From Annulohypoxylon bovei var. microspora (Eukaryota > Ascomycota > Sordariomycetes > Xylariales > Hypoxylaceae): 64,000 bases of DNA. The stretch is taken from assembly GCA_022836615.1 (NCBI GenBank), contig MU405230.1, positions 1 to 64,000 of the forward strand, in the 5' to 3' direction. The notes beneath the pieces were generated by a model. The model was given only the letters and a program-made list of their open reading frames with translations, was not told the origin of the DNA and made no database searches. Position numbers and translations under genes: made by a program. The first letter of the stretch is position 1; each line of letters opens with the position of its first letter. Shown in pieces: positions 49,322-59,591 of the stretch.

Positions 49322-50485
49322 ATGGCGACCAAGACACCCACTGTGAAGCTGTCCTCTGGCTATGTATGCGAAACCTTTACTTGATACCTTTGTGGCTTAA
49401 GTTAACAGTGATAGGAAATGCCCATTGTTGGTTTCGGTATCTGGAAGGTACCGAACGATGTCTGCGCTGATCAAGGTATGTAGATCTATCTAAACCCTCG
49501 AATTTAGAAAACCTACCTACCTACCTATGTTTGGTTCAATGCTATATCCAATGTTATGCCTATTAACAACGAATGATTGACTTACTATTTGGTAGTATAC
49601 AACGCCATCAAGCTGGGCTACAGGCACATCGATGGTGCCTGGGATTATACCAACAGCGCCGAGGCTGGTCAAGGTGTACGCCGTGCTATCGAGGAGGGCA
49701 TCGTGAAGCGAGAAGAAATGTTTATCACCTCAAAGCTATGGAACAACTACCATGCCCGCGAGCACGCATTCGAGATGGCTAAGCTGGAGAATGAGGCATG
49801 GGGCCTAGGATACTTGGACCTATTTTTGATCCATTTCCCCATCGCGCTCGAATTCATTCCTTTCGAAAAGATGCGCTTCCCATGCTTCTGGACCGATAAG
49901 GAGCAGACTAAGGTTACCCCGCTAGCGAAGGTGCCTGTCTCGGAGACTTGGAAGGCCCTAGAGGACATGGTGCAGACTAAAGAGAACCCGAATGGGTTCA
50001 TCAAGAGCATAGGAATCTCAAATTTCCACACTCAACTGATATACGACCTCTTGTCATATGCGAAGATCCATCCCAGCGTGTTGCAAGTCGAGCACCACCC
50101 ATACTTAACTCAGCCGGACCTGATCGCCATGGCCCAAGAAAACAACATCGCCGTTACTGGCTACTCGACTTTCGGACCGCAGAGCTTTATCGAGATGGGC
50201 AATGCTACGGCTAAAGAAGTCAAGCCGCTCTTCGAGACTGACGCGGTGAAGAGCATTGCCACGAAACACGGCAAGACGCCTGGTCAGGTGCTACTCCGAT
50301 GGTGTACTCAGCGCAACATCATCGTCATTCCCAAGTCAAATAGCGTCGAGCGTCTAAAGCAGAATCTCGAGAGTTCCTCGTTTAATCTGAGCGAGGACGA
50401 TATCAAACAGATCTCTTCTTTGAATATCAACTTGCGGTTCAACAACACCGCGACTTTTTCAACTCCGATTCGTATTTTTACCTAG
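49322..50485 (+). CDS. Aldo-keto reductase, D-xylose reductase type (330 aa, 3 exons)
   Basis: Exons 49322-49363, 49415-49475 and 49596-50485; introns of 51 and 120 bp (both GTATG donors). The sequence follows fungal xylose reductases: TVKLSSGYEMPIVGFGIWKVP at the start, LGYRHIDGAWDY, SKLWNNYH, DLFLIHFP and IPKSNSVERLKQN. The aldo-keto catalytic tetrad is complete (D47, Y52, K81, H114), and the IPKSN segment is the NAD(P)H-binding loop. The family reduces D-xylose and other aldoses to polyols in the cytosol, the first step of pentose use. Differences from typical family members: W50 before the DY pair, the DKEQTK loop, and a C-terminus ending TATFSTPIRIFT instead of the usual Trp-containing tail. 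Substrate range may therefore differ; a general aldose reductase is the alternative. Confidence 0.88.
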
Positions 50486-50873
50486 AAGTGGCATAAGAAT
50501 AGAAAAGAGGGTTGTACTAAATAAGTACATCAAAGTCTCAAAGAGATAGATCATTCGATTAGAATAATCTGAAGTACATGAAACCAAGTAGTTTTCCTTC
50601 ATGGAAATCATCTATATGCACACATAAGTTGATTGAGTTAGGATTACATTAATTATGTAATTCTAACCTGCGACCTCCACTGGCAGTTTCGAACTTAAGT
50701 TCTATACCCCCACACCTTAGCCACAATTTTGCACCGCCACATCAATTAATTACGGTACTGTAACGTTGAAAGTAAAGTCGGACCGTAGGCGCGTCATCTT
50801 TCTCTTTGTCGCGTCTCTAACCATCTTCACCTTCGAGCGCGATTCTACTAATTCTCCAATTGCGCACCGCAAC
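50486..50873. other. Intergenic region with PSF2 promoter
   Basis: 388 bases between tandem genes. Two cgcgtc-containing motifs (at about 50791 and 50810) lie 60-85 bases before the PSF2 start; they resemble, but do not match exactly, the MluI cell-cycle box (ACGCGT) used by replication genes in yeasts. Confidence 0.35.
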
Positions 50874-51728
50874 ATGGCTCTCCCGTTGCCTCCAGGCCTT
50901 GTGCCAACCGAAGTCGCTTTCCTCTGTGAAATGGAACTTGTCACGATAGTTCCGCGTCAAAGACTCGACTCAATTTCGCTCCTCAGCGTAAGAAAAGCAA
51001 CCCCGCTACCCCGCCATATCACCAAGTCGCTGGATCTCGAAATACTCGAAGATTAACACAACCGCATTATATAGGGAAATACCCCGGCTTTGCGCCCACC
51101 TCACCGCGCCCAGCTCCCGCTGTGGCTTGCGCTACTACTAAAGAAGCAGCGGCGCGCCAATATCATCGCTCCGCCTTGGTTGCACCCAGATTCGCTAAAT
51201 CATATCCTACAACACGAGACGAATGAAGATCCCGAGGCCTTCTCCCCGCCCCCGCCGCCGGTGATGAGATCTGATGGGAGAGGAGGTACAAGACATTACG
51301 GACAATCGTCGGCTGAGTTGAGGCCGGGAGATATGGTACTGTCGCCGCCTTTTCTCCCGTCGTGTACACAGGATGCGCCTTCAGGGTATTTACCATACCA
51401 CTGGCTCGAGCTGTCGGAGACGTTGTTAGCACACGCAGCGGACGATATACCAAACTCACCCGAGGTTCGGGCGTTGCTGCGAGATCTCCAGGAGGTTCGC
51501 GCTGCTAAAATGCGAGGCAGTACGGTGCACTTGGAAGGCGGCGGTGGTGTCCTAAACTTACGAGGAGTCGGTGCCATGGAATTAGCAGAGAGTCGGGGGT
51601 TCGTGTTAGGAGTTGTTGAGGGGGTAAGGAAGCTAGGCGCGAGTGCCGAAGCGGGTAGGAGAGAAGAGGATGAGGAGCAGCGCGCGAATGGGGGAGGTGA
51701 GGAGAGTGATGAAGAGATGGTTTTTTAA
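50874..51728 (+). CDS. PSF2: DNA replication GINS complex subunit Psf2 (255 aa, 2 exons)
   Basis: Exons 50874-50987 and 51075-51728; the 87-bp intron (GTAAGA...TAG) falls between LLS and [12 protein letters not shown]. The N-terminus [19 protein letters not shown] and the block [17 protein letters not shown] are hallmarks of Psf2. With Sld5, Psf1 and Psf3 it forms GINS, the Cdc45-Mcm2-7 helicase partner at replication forks. The tail from about residue 215 is acidic and low-complexity ([15 protein letters not shown]), which is common in filamentous fungi. An in-frame region upstream of 50874 stays open but lacks family similarity, so the MALPLPPG start is chosen. Confidence 0.94.
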
Positions 51729-51954
51729 AAATGAATTCATCAGTGATTACGAGACACGATATGGCATTACATACGACACGGACCTTGCGGACACTAGCAT
51801 ATCATCAAATCGGCGTTTAATCACATTGGCAAGCATAGCATTACATTTGAGATACACCTTCGATCTATTTTTATATATATCTTTTTATATACCCCTTTTC
51901 TATCTTGTTCCCGACAAGAATCCTTCCAAACTTTCTTTAGACTAATCAACTGAA

Positions 51955-52524
51955 TCATTTGAGGTACCAATCCATCAGCATAACTACACCACCATCAACT
52001 GTATGTCTGAATCGTTGGTGATGTGTTATCGTCGTCTCCTGGAAGTACTGACTTATGAAATCTTCTTCCTCCCAATTCAATGGCGGTGGTTGTGGCTTCG
52101 TCTCCAAATTAAAATGAAACCATCCCCAGATCGCCAAATATATCCCCAAACCCAGCACCGACATGTGTACTATAAGTACTAATGTATCCAGAACAACGGC
52201 CGGGGGCATGAATCGACGTGAAGCCAGCCGAAACGAGCGAACCACGGGGCGCCAGGTAGCGACCGGGGATAGGCGTGAAAGTAGTGAGATGAGGTAGGCT
52301 AACACTAACAAGGCCGGCAGGATCCATTCTCTAAAGATAGTCGCGAGGTGTCGGGAGAAAATTATCCACGGCTCCAGCCACTCGTCTAGCCATACTCGAA
52401 ACTCATGGTCGAGTATTGTGATGTATGTTGTTAAGATGGTCCAGGGTGCCGTTAATTCCGAGACTATCGCGTCCTGTATGCGTCTGACGCACAAGGCGAA
52501 GAGTAGGTAGACGTAGTTCAACAT
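51955..52524 (-). CDS. Small membrane protein, function unknown (about 189 aa)
   Basis: The open frame continues upstream to about 52713 and beyond without an ATG, so the first Met in frame is at 52524 (MLNYVYLLFALC); a further 5' exon is possible. Two strong hydrophobic helices are seen at about 67-84 and 109-136, with a possible third at the N-terminus and amphipathic Trp-rich segments between (WLDEWLEPWIIF). The C-terminus is soluble, with PPPLNWEEEDFISQYFQ. I do not recognise the family. It is convergent with PSF2, 226 bases apart. Confidence 0.5.
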   Translation of the reverse strand: MLNYVYLLFALCVRRIQDAIVSELTAPWTILTTYITILDHEFRVWLDEWLEPWIIFSRHLATIFREWILPALLVLAYLISLLSRLSPVATWRPVVRSFRLASRRFMPPAVVLDTLVLIVHMSVLGLGIYLAIWGWFHFNLETKPQPPPLNWEEEDFISQYFQETTITHHQRFRHTVDGGVVMLMDWYLK

Positions 52525-53601
52525 GACGGGTTGCGTAAGTAGATCTGTGCGACGATATTCGGATTTCAGTCGAGGTGTAGGTGTAGGATTTGATATGTTG
52601 AGTTTGCTCCTCGGAATGTCAGAGTAGCGAGACGGCAGCCGTTTAATTACAGATCTCGATATCTGATTCGGAATACTCCAAGCTGAGGCCTCGATGATGA
52701 CGGAGAACGGCACAGCTCGAACGCAGAGGGAGTAATTTAAAATGAAACGAATTAACGACGTGGTTTTTTCTTCCCGTTCCTAGAGGTGAATGGCATGGTA
52801 TTCATTAATGTTGATATCCTTTGATTAAACAATGCGTTTGTGTCAGAATTGTTCTGGTAACTCGAAGTGCCTGACTAACTCGATGACATTGTTGTTTGTC
52901 CTTCAAAGTCTTGCTACTAAGGATAATTGTCTTTATTTTAAATGGCAATGGCATTGTCATGGTTTACTTTCCTGATCTCTTGTTATCGTGACTTGGCGCT
53001 CCTTTGCCTGGATCGGTGGTGGTTTGTGTGAGTATACGTTAATGATTCGCTCTCTTTTTCTTTGTCTAAGTGTAACATCGGTTCGTGATTTTCATGACAC
53101 GGGCTTAAAGATGACGAGATAATACACCTGAGATCGTAACATTTAAAAAGCATTTACTAGGTCGGTGGTTGTTATGGTAATCTGCTTAGCTGGTCTGCGG
53201 ATGCGAGAAGGTGATTACCCCTTAACGGCCCCTTAAGTACACTAATATACCTACGCAGACTTTCTAATTACTTAGTACTTTCAACCAATCTTTTTTGATA
53301 GCCCTAGATGTAATATGATAGGGTTCAAAGGGGCTTGTAAGGTAAAGGTACCTGGGTAATCTATACTAACCACCAGCCTATATGGTAGGTAGGTAGGTGG
53401 TAGGTAGGTAACTAGTATGCTCAGTTTGAATATGTACTGATTCTAATTGAGACCTAATCTTCAATCGCATTACTATAGGCTATCTACAGGTAGATATCTA
53501 GTTACTCCAAATTTCCACTACTCGTTCGCGTGTGCGTCGTTATAGTAATGAATCTGTAGCTTCGTTAGTCTCTTCAATCAGAAAAGGGGGGTGGGGGAGA
53601 C
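52525..53601. other. Intergenic region
   Basis: About 1.1 kb. The part next to 52524 remains open in the frame of the membrane protein up to about 52750 and may be coding if an upstream exon exists. A TAGG run is at 53384-53410. Nothing else is recognised. Confidence 0.45.
53384..53410. repeat. GGTA/TAGG microsatellite, interrupted
   Basis: Seven GGTA-type steps with one GG interruption (ggtaggtggtagg). Same repeat class as 28604 and 46477. Confidence 0.85.
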
Positions 53602-54120
53602 TCATACAGTCTGATCCGCACACCCGCTAGGCGTCTGGTACCCGTATGCGCCAGTATTGATAAACAGAGCCTGGTCCTGGCACACGAGCCACGCTGCCAG
53701 GTTCTGGCGATTGACCTCGGGCACGCTCCACGTGAGGGCGTCGCCCTGGAACTCGAACGTGCCGAAGTCGTTCTCACTCGCGTTGAACGATGTCGCTAGC
53801 GTACGTGGTGGGTTGGCCGGGTCCGCCGGCTTCTCTACATGTAGGTACAGCGGCGCGGAACCCTCGCCGGTGTTGGCCACTAGCTGCCCGTCCTTGACGT
53901 TGTACTGCCCCGCCGTCGTGTAGCTCTCGAGCACGGCCGAGCCGGCCGCATTCGCGGGCTTGGTTTGCAGGTACTTGTGGAAGTTTGGGGAGGCTACTGC
54001 TCGGATCCAGTACCATCCTGCTTGGAGGGTTGTGCCCGGCCCAGAGGTTTGACGGGGGGTGATGGGGCTACTTGAGCCGAGGGTTGCGAGGAGGGCTATG
54101 ACGAAAGGATGGAATAACAT
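53602..54120 (-). CDS. Small secreted protein, function unknown (172 aa)
   Basis: A single exon; the first ATG in frame is at 54120. MLFHPFVIALLATLGSSSPI is a clear signal peptide, followed by a short pro-like TPRQTSG segment. The mature part begins with LQAGWYWIRAVASPNFHKY and later has YLHVEKP, FGTFEFQGDALTWSVPEV, AAWLVCQDQALFINTGAYGY and a final CADQTV; two Cys (near C149 and C168) could form a disulfide. The beta-rich pattern with WYWI and GYQTP could be a trefoil or lectin-like fold, but this is a guess. I recall similar short secreted proteins in other Sordariomycetes. Extracellular role unknown; an effector-like role cannot be excluded or supported. Confidence 0.75.
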   Translation of the reverse strand: MLFHPFVIALLATLGSSSPITPRQTSGPGTTLQAGWYWIRAVASPNFHKYLQTKPANAAGSAVLESYTTAGQYNVKDGQLVANTGEGSAPLYLHVEKPADPANPPRTLATSFNASENDFGTFEFQGDALTWSVPEVNRQNLAAWLVCQDQALFINTGAYGYQTPSGCADQTV

Positions 54121-56441
54121 CTTGGATATAGTGATCTCTAGATGTTGCAAGTATGGTCTTCTTTTCGATTATTGTTCAGGTGATAGGTATTGGTGAGACG
54201 GAGCGGAGAAATCTGTGACCAGATGAAAGACAAGGATTCAATTACTTTTCAGAACGCTGGACCTAGATGGTCTTTATTTTAAGCATTTTGTGTATTTTTC
54301 TAAATTTACCAGGAAAGTAGCAAGGCCTCCCAGTGGATCGAACTTGCCTAGAATGCATATAGCCGCTGTCCTATAAGTAATGTAAGGTAAGAAAAGCTTG
54401 GAAAGTCGGCTTGAAGACGTGACTGTAGGCGATTTAGCCTAAGCTCAGCTTCGGAAACTAAACTGTGCCTGGAAGACCTTCGTAGGAATCGATCTAGAAA
54501 ATTTCCTAAATAATACCTAAATAACTTTATTTACCTAATCAAATCATCGTTTATAAACCTCCTTGTTTTTTGTATCGCGATGCGAATCAATTTAGTAGTG
54601 AGGAGACCTGCCCCTGAAGAGAAACTCCAAGATAATGACCATACAATGTCAGCATACCTGATTCCTCCTACATCTCTCCCATCGAAACTGTAAACCTCTC
54701 TCATATAGTAGGATGAGATACTTATCGTTACTCGCTCAACGCCCATGACAATCATCCATCTCCCCAAGAAAGACCGGTGAGCGGATTCGTCCTTCAGTTT
54801 GCTTTTCGTCTCTTAGGCACCGATTCTTCCTCCTTGTCAAGCAGCCCCCTGGCTTTATGATTCTTACACTATGGTAACAGACGTTAGTAATTATTTAGGG
54901 GAAAGGTGTTTAGAAATTCTGAGCATGTATCTGGGGCAATGACTCTCTAGTGAACTCTATTAGGAAGCTCTCACTCCTAAGATACGTCAACAGGAGGAAA
55001 GGAACTGTCGATGCTACTTACTCTGTTGTCATGACTTCTTTCAGGTACAGGAGTACAAGTTAGGAAGTCCGGGCACCGCGAAACATATTGCGGGCCCCAG
55101 ACGAATATGTGGCATATTTCGCAGTAGTGGTTCCTTAAGATACACATGTTTTTTTAGTTAGTAAAAGTAATTATGAATTTCGATTAGGGTAGAGTTGGTT
55201 AGGCATGTATTAAGTGTAGATCGTGTGTGAACATTTCTTATTGCTTTTTTTTTGTTTTCTTTTTGTAAAAAGAGCAGGACAAGATGTTAACGTACTCATA
55301 TTTAAATAGAACTATAGTTGAAACTTCCAGCTCATCCTTTACTCAACTATTTTTCATCGTGGTACGGCTTGCGTAAAGTCGAGTCTTGGAAGTAAATGAG
55401 TTGTGTATGTCTGGTTCATGATTCGGAAATCTCGACGCCAATCATGGAAGGGCATACGAATACGCAAACACGTGGGTAAAAAAGTAAGAAACACTTATCA
55501 AGGTTGTAAAGCCTACTGAATCTTGTAGTGAGGACGTAACATGGTGTTCAAATAGACAAGAAAGTACGTGGAGGATGTGACTGCCTGTTACTGTTGATGT
55601 AACAAAAGCAACATGAAGAATGTGACATGTCCTTGACTTATTAGAATGGGACGTGGATCACTTAGCCTCATGCCGCCCAGCTCGGCGTCCTCGGAAAAGG
55701 GTCGTAGAGCTGCGTACTCGGTACGGAGTAGGTTTACATCGGTGGTTGTTATAGTAGCACCATTATCAGCAGAAATATATTCTACCGTAGCTCTGGACTC
55801 GCCGAAATCGTCATAGAGAACAGCCCCTTTCCTAAGTAGGTAGGTACCTAGAGAGAAGACGGGGTTTTGAGCATCATCCTCCGCCGCGATAGAAGCTAAC
55901 TCGAATATGTGTATCTATAGGTAGTAAGTACTCCTATTTGGTATTTTATAACGTGGCTTCGCCGAATTTGAGGAATTAACAGGAATATGTTGACTTTAAG
56001 AAATATAGTTGAAGAAGCAAGAAGTGGTGTAAGCTGAAGCACCCCTATAATTTCCCCGCTAATCCATTATTCCGTTTGTTGATTGGACCTAAACTTCTTA
56101 AATGCAGGGGCGACATGCGCTATCTATCCCCTTATCGTTCACGTCATCAGAGCCCTGGAGACGTTAAATCTTTTTAAGTCTCACCTTGCTAGAATTAAAA
56201 CTTCCATCAAGTTGAACCTAGTCAATCACATTCACGATTTAGACATTACATACATCATCATTTGGTAAGCCTCATGAAGGTACATATCAGTTATGCCAAT
56301 TCATCGAAGGCATTTACATATTTTACTTCTAGAGGGACATCAAATGTTGCCATACGGATAACTAATCGGGTTTCTGCCCATGGTCTTCTTAAAGCACGAC
56401 TATTAACCCGACCCGAAGCATTAACAACGTATCAGATTGAG
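54121..56441. other. Shared 5' region, secreted protein and DHH genes
   Basis: 2.3 kb between divergent genes, without a supported gene. A poly-T/poly-A tract is at 55245-55275. The sequence 56262-56441 is open in frame with the DHH gene and contains an in-frame ATG at 56274 that could extend that protein. Confidence 0.5.
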
Positions 56442-57810
56442 ATGAAGCGTAGTGCATCGTCAATATCTGAAGCCACTCCGAAAGCTAAAAGGCCTCTACT
56501 CCGGGTACCGGAATATCATCTAACCCCTTCGATACGAGATGAATCTGGCGAAATCATATGGCCGGCTCCTAGAGCGCAAATCGAGCGTGCCCGTAATTTT
56601 ATTCTAGAGTGGTACGTACTGTACTATGCATCGGGTTTAACCCTCAAACTAACAATGTCCATGTAGCGTTTCTGCAAAGAAGAAGACATTGATTGTACCT
56701 GATAAGGATGCCGATGGATTAACTTCAGGTGCTATCTTACAGAAGACTCTCATCCTCCTTGGGCTAGAGCCTCATTTAATATCAGCACACTTGCTTCAGA
56801 AAGGAACTAATATTTTCAATGAGCACGAGCGTGCTGCCATGGCTGCTTATCAGCCTGAGTATATTTTCGTTCTAGATCAGGGGTCACGCAAATCACCTCC
56901 AGTCATTGATGCCCCTCACAAAGCTTTGTTGATCGACCATCATTGGGCACAGGAAGATGACTTCCCCGAGGGTTCGTATCATGTTACAGCTTGTCACTCC
57001 CCACCGGTAGCTACAAGCTCACTCCTTACCTACCATATATGTAATGAATTGCATAAAGAGGTCCAGAGTAGTTGCGACTGGTTATGCGCAATGGGGACCC
57101 ATGGCGATTTAGGTAATACGTTGAAGTGGGAGCCGCCATTTCCGGATATGAAGGCCACCTTTAAGACACATACTAAGACAGCTATATACCGCGCCGTATC
57201 ACTAATCAACGCCCCTCGTCGAACTGCAACTTACGATGTTCCTGCGGCTTGGGCCGCTCTAACCGCCGCAAGTTCTCCCAAAGACCTATTTGAAAATAAT
57301 ACTCTCCTTGCGGCCCGAGCGGAAGTGACTGCTGAGGTGGAAATATGCACCCATACAGCCCCTAAATTCTCAGGGGATGGGAAGATCGCCGTATTGCGCA
57401 TCAACTCCACGGCGCAAGTTCACCCAATAATAGCGACACGTTGGGCGGGGCACATATATTCGCAAGGGCTGGAAATAATTTTAGTGGCTAATGAAGGATA
57501 TCTTCCCGGGATGGTGAATTTTTCATGCCGTATTCCTCACAGAACGAGAGCGAGGAACTTGCCGGTAAACATCATCGAGACATTGGAGAGCATCGCGGCA
57601 AGGGCGCCGAACCCAACTCTGCGGGAGAGACTCGGGGGATCATTCGCGGAAGGACACAAGGAAGCTAGCGGAGGCATTGTCCCAAAAGCAGAGTTTGAAG
57701 AATTCATAGATATCCTGGAGCTTGGGAAGAAATCGAAAAGCAAAGGCAATCTAAAGGAGGTGCGTCGAGTACGCTCACCAGTTATTCCAGCAAGCGAACC
57801 ATGTACTTAA
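56442..57810 (+). CDS. DHH-family phosphoesterase, RecJ-like (437 aa, 2 exons)
   Basis: Exons 56442-56611 and 56667-57810; the 55-bp intron begins GTACGT, has a CTAAC branch site and ends TAG. After splicing, LIVPDKDADGLTSGAI gives the first DHH metal motif (DxDxxG), DQGSR the second, and LLIDHHWA the DHH signature itself; a CDWLCAMGTHGDLG segment and a C-terminal DHHA1-like region with GGHKEA-type sequence (EGHKEASGG) follow. The family cleaves phosphodiester or pyrophosphate bonds using Mn2+. The fungal members are little studied; exopolyphosphatase- or nuclease-like activity is possible. The chosen start MKRSASSISE gives a basic, nuclear-like N-terminus. The alternative upstream ATG at 56274 adds 56 residues rich in Arg, Ser and Ala. 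Confidence 0.82.
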
Positions 57811-58178
57811 ACACCGTGTAATACATTATCTAGGTATGTACCTAGATATATATTGAAAATTGTAACCGTAAAAAAGAAGCCCTTATTGAATTGTTAGCTT
57901 GTAGATGATTTGGGTTATCGAGAAAGCCTGGCTGCCTCGGAGACTTTGGAGGAGCCCTGTCCAAAGAAAATAAAGGTTGCTTGTATAAATCCCAACTGGC
58001 AACATACCTAATCATGACTTTCTACAAGTTGGGTACTTAGACAGACGAGGCACATATAATTTAAATCAGGAAATCTCATCTCGTGAAAAAAAATGCATTC
58101 GAAGTCTATTGTTCAAAACAAACGATTATCTCGCAAGGAAACCGGATATCGCTGCCGCCGTCGCACGCGTACCTCACA
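57811..58178. other. Intergenic region between convergent genes
   Basis: 368 bases of 3' flank for the DHH gene and the CoA-binding protein gene. One ctaggtatgtacctag palindrome is at 57830-57845. No gene is seen. Confidence 0.5.
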
Positions 58179-59096
58179 TCAGTCGGCACACTTCTCCCAC
58201 AAGCTGTCCCAGGTCACGCCGTCCCTTCCTAAGGGTTTAAGCCTATGTCGCAACTAACTCGCTCGCTGTCACCCGAGCGGCAGAGAACAGATTCGAGGCC
58301 AGACTCACAGTTTTCCCGCCGCCCGCAGGCCCCTCTCGCCGTCGACCAGCACGCACCAACCGCCGTGGCCGCTGCCGCCGTCACCGGCCACCACCGCGCC
58401 CCGGTAGCCGGCGGCGTCCGCCTCGTCATCGTCGACGTCGTCATCTTCGCCGCTGTCGGAAGGGGAGGAGCCGCGCGCGAACGCGATCACAGCCTCGTCC
58501 CAGGTCCCCGGCTGCAGCCACACGGCCGGGATGCCGAGCTTCTTGGCCTCCTTGAGCACGTTCAGGGTCACGGGCGCGGGCGTGATGACCGACAGCGACG
58601 TGTGCTCCGGGTCCGGCAGGTCCGCGAGCGACTTGACGGTCGCGTGCACGCCGAACGCCGTCTCGATCGACGCGCTGGCCGGGTTGATGGGCGTCACCGG
58701 GAGCGAGTGCGCGTGGTACCAGGTGAAGACTTGGGGGTGGGGGTGTTAGTTACCTAGCTCTATAACTGTGTATTATCTATGGAAGGAGGTGCATGTGTGG
58801 ACGTTGGGATTGTGTTGTGAGGCGAGGTGAGGTGAGAACGGTGTCGCATTCGATGTGCATGAACCGGCTGCTTGGGATGCGCACTCGTTGGCCCCGCTTG
58901 CAGCCGAGATCAGGGGACCACCGAGGAATTAAGGGATAGGTGATGTGATAGGCGACGGATGAAGAGAGGGGCAAAATAGGGGACTAAGACCTAGGACCTT
59001 ACCCTTGTGGCCGAATTTGGCGGGGTTCGTGCTCGCGCCGACCACGGCGAATTGCGGAGAGTTGAAGAAGGCTTTCACGGTAGAGTCGGAAGACAT
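58179..59096 (-). CDS. CoA-binding (Rossmann-like) domain protein (about 186 aa)
   Basis: Exons 59003-59096, 58309-58729 and probably 58179-58224. The first intron (58730-59002, 273 bp, GTAAGG...AAG) joins FGHK to VFTWYHAHSLPVTPINP. The fold signature is clear: FAVVGASTNPAKFGHKV with the glycine turn, then TPAPVTLNVLKEAKKLG and IPAVWLQPGTWDEAVIAFA, as in CoA_binding_2/YccU proteins. An acidic insert (DSGEDDDVDDDEADAAG) with a Gly-rich stretch interrupts the final strand before GGWCVLVDGERG. The 3' end is uncertain: either translation stops at 58305, giving 172 aa, or the GTGAGT there is a donor and a short last exon adds a tail with VTWDSLWEKCAD. Biological role unknown. Confidence 0.75.
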
Positions 59097-59591
59097 CTTG
59101 AAGGAAGTATTATAAGTTGGTAAGTGAATATAATAATATGATTAGGTAGGTAGACTGTGGTCTGATATGGTATGTTTAAGGGAAGATTTAATGAATTGAG
59201 AGGGATGTGTTTGACTGCTGCTGTTAAATGAGAGCGAATTATTGGATCTAGCTGAGTAATGACGTTTGGTTGAGAATCGTTGAGACCGATGACAGATGAT
59301 GAAAGAAGGTTTCGATCTCAAATCAATCAAAGGTTGATTCCAAAGACATATACCGTATTATATCTCGGAATCATCTGGGCCGATGTCACAACAGATGCAA
59401 CTAGAGGAAACCCATCCGATAATAGGATCGCGGCTGAGTAAACTTTATCTCGCATTGCTTTATACCCCTGACCTCTCTACACTAGTTTGCTACCGTAGTC
59501 TATATCAAGGAACTGCATAATACCAACAAATCTGTCTCATGTTATCGAGATCCAAAGCTCAACCTATTCTCGTTAGTTGAGTCCACCCAAG
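59097..59591. other. Bidirectional promoter region
   Basis: 495 bases between the divergent CoA-binding and methyltransferase genes. The sequence is AT-rich with a direct repeat of attgag-type words; both promoters must lie here. No specific operator is recognised. Confidence 0.5.
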
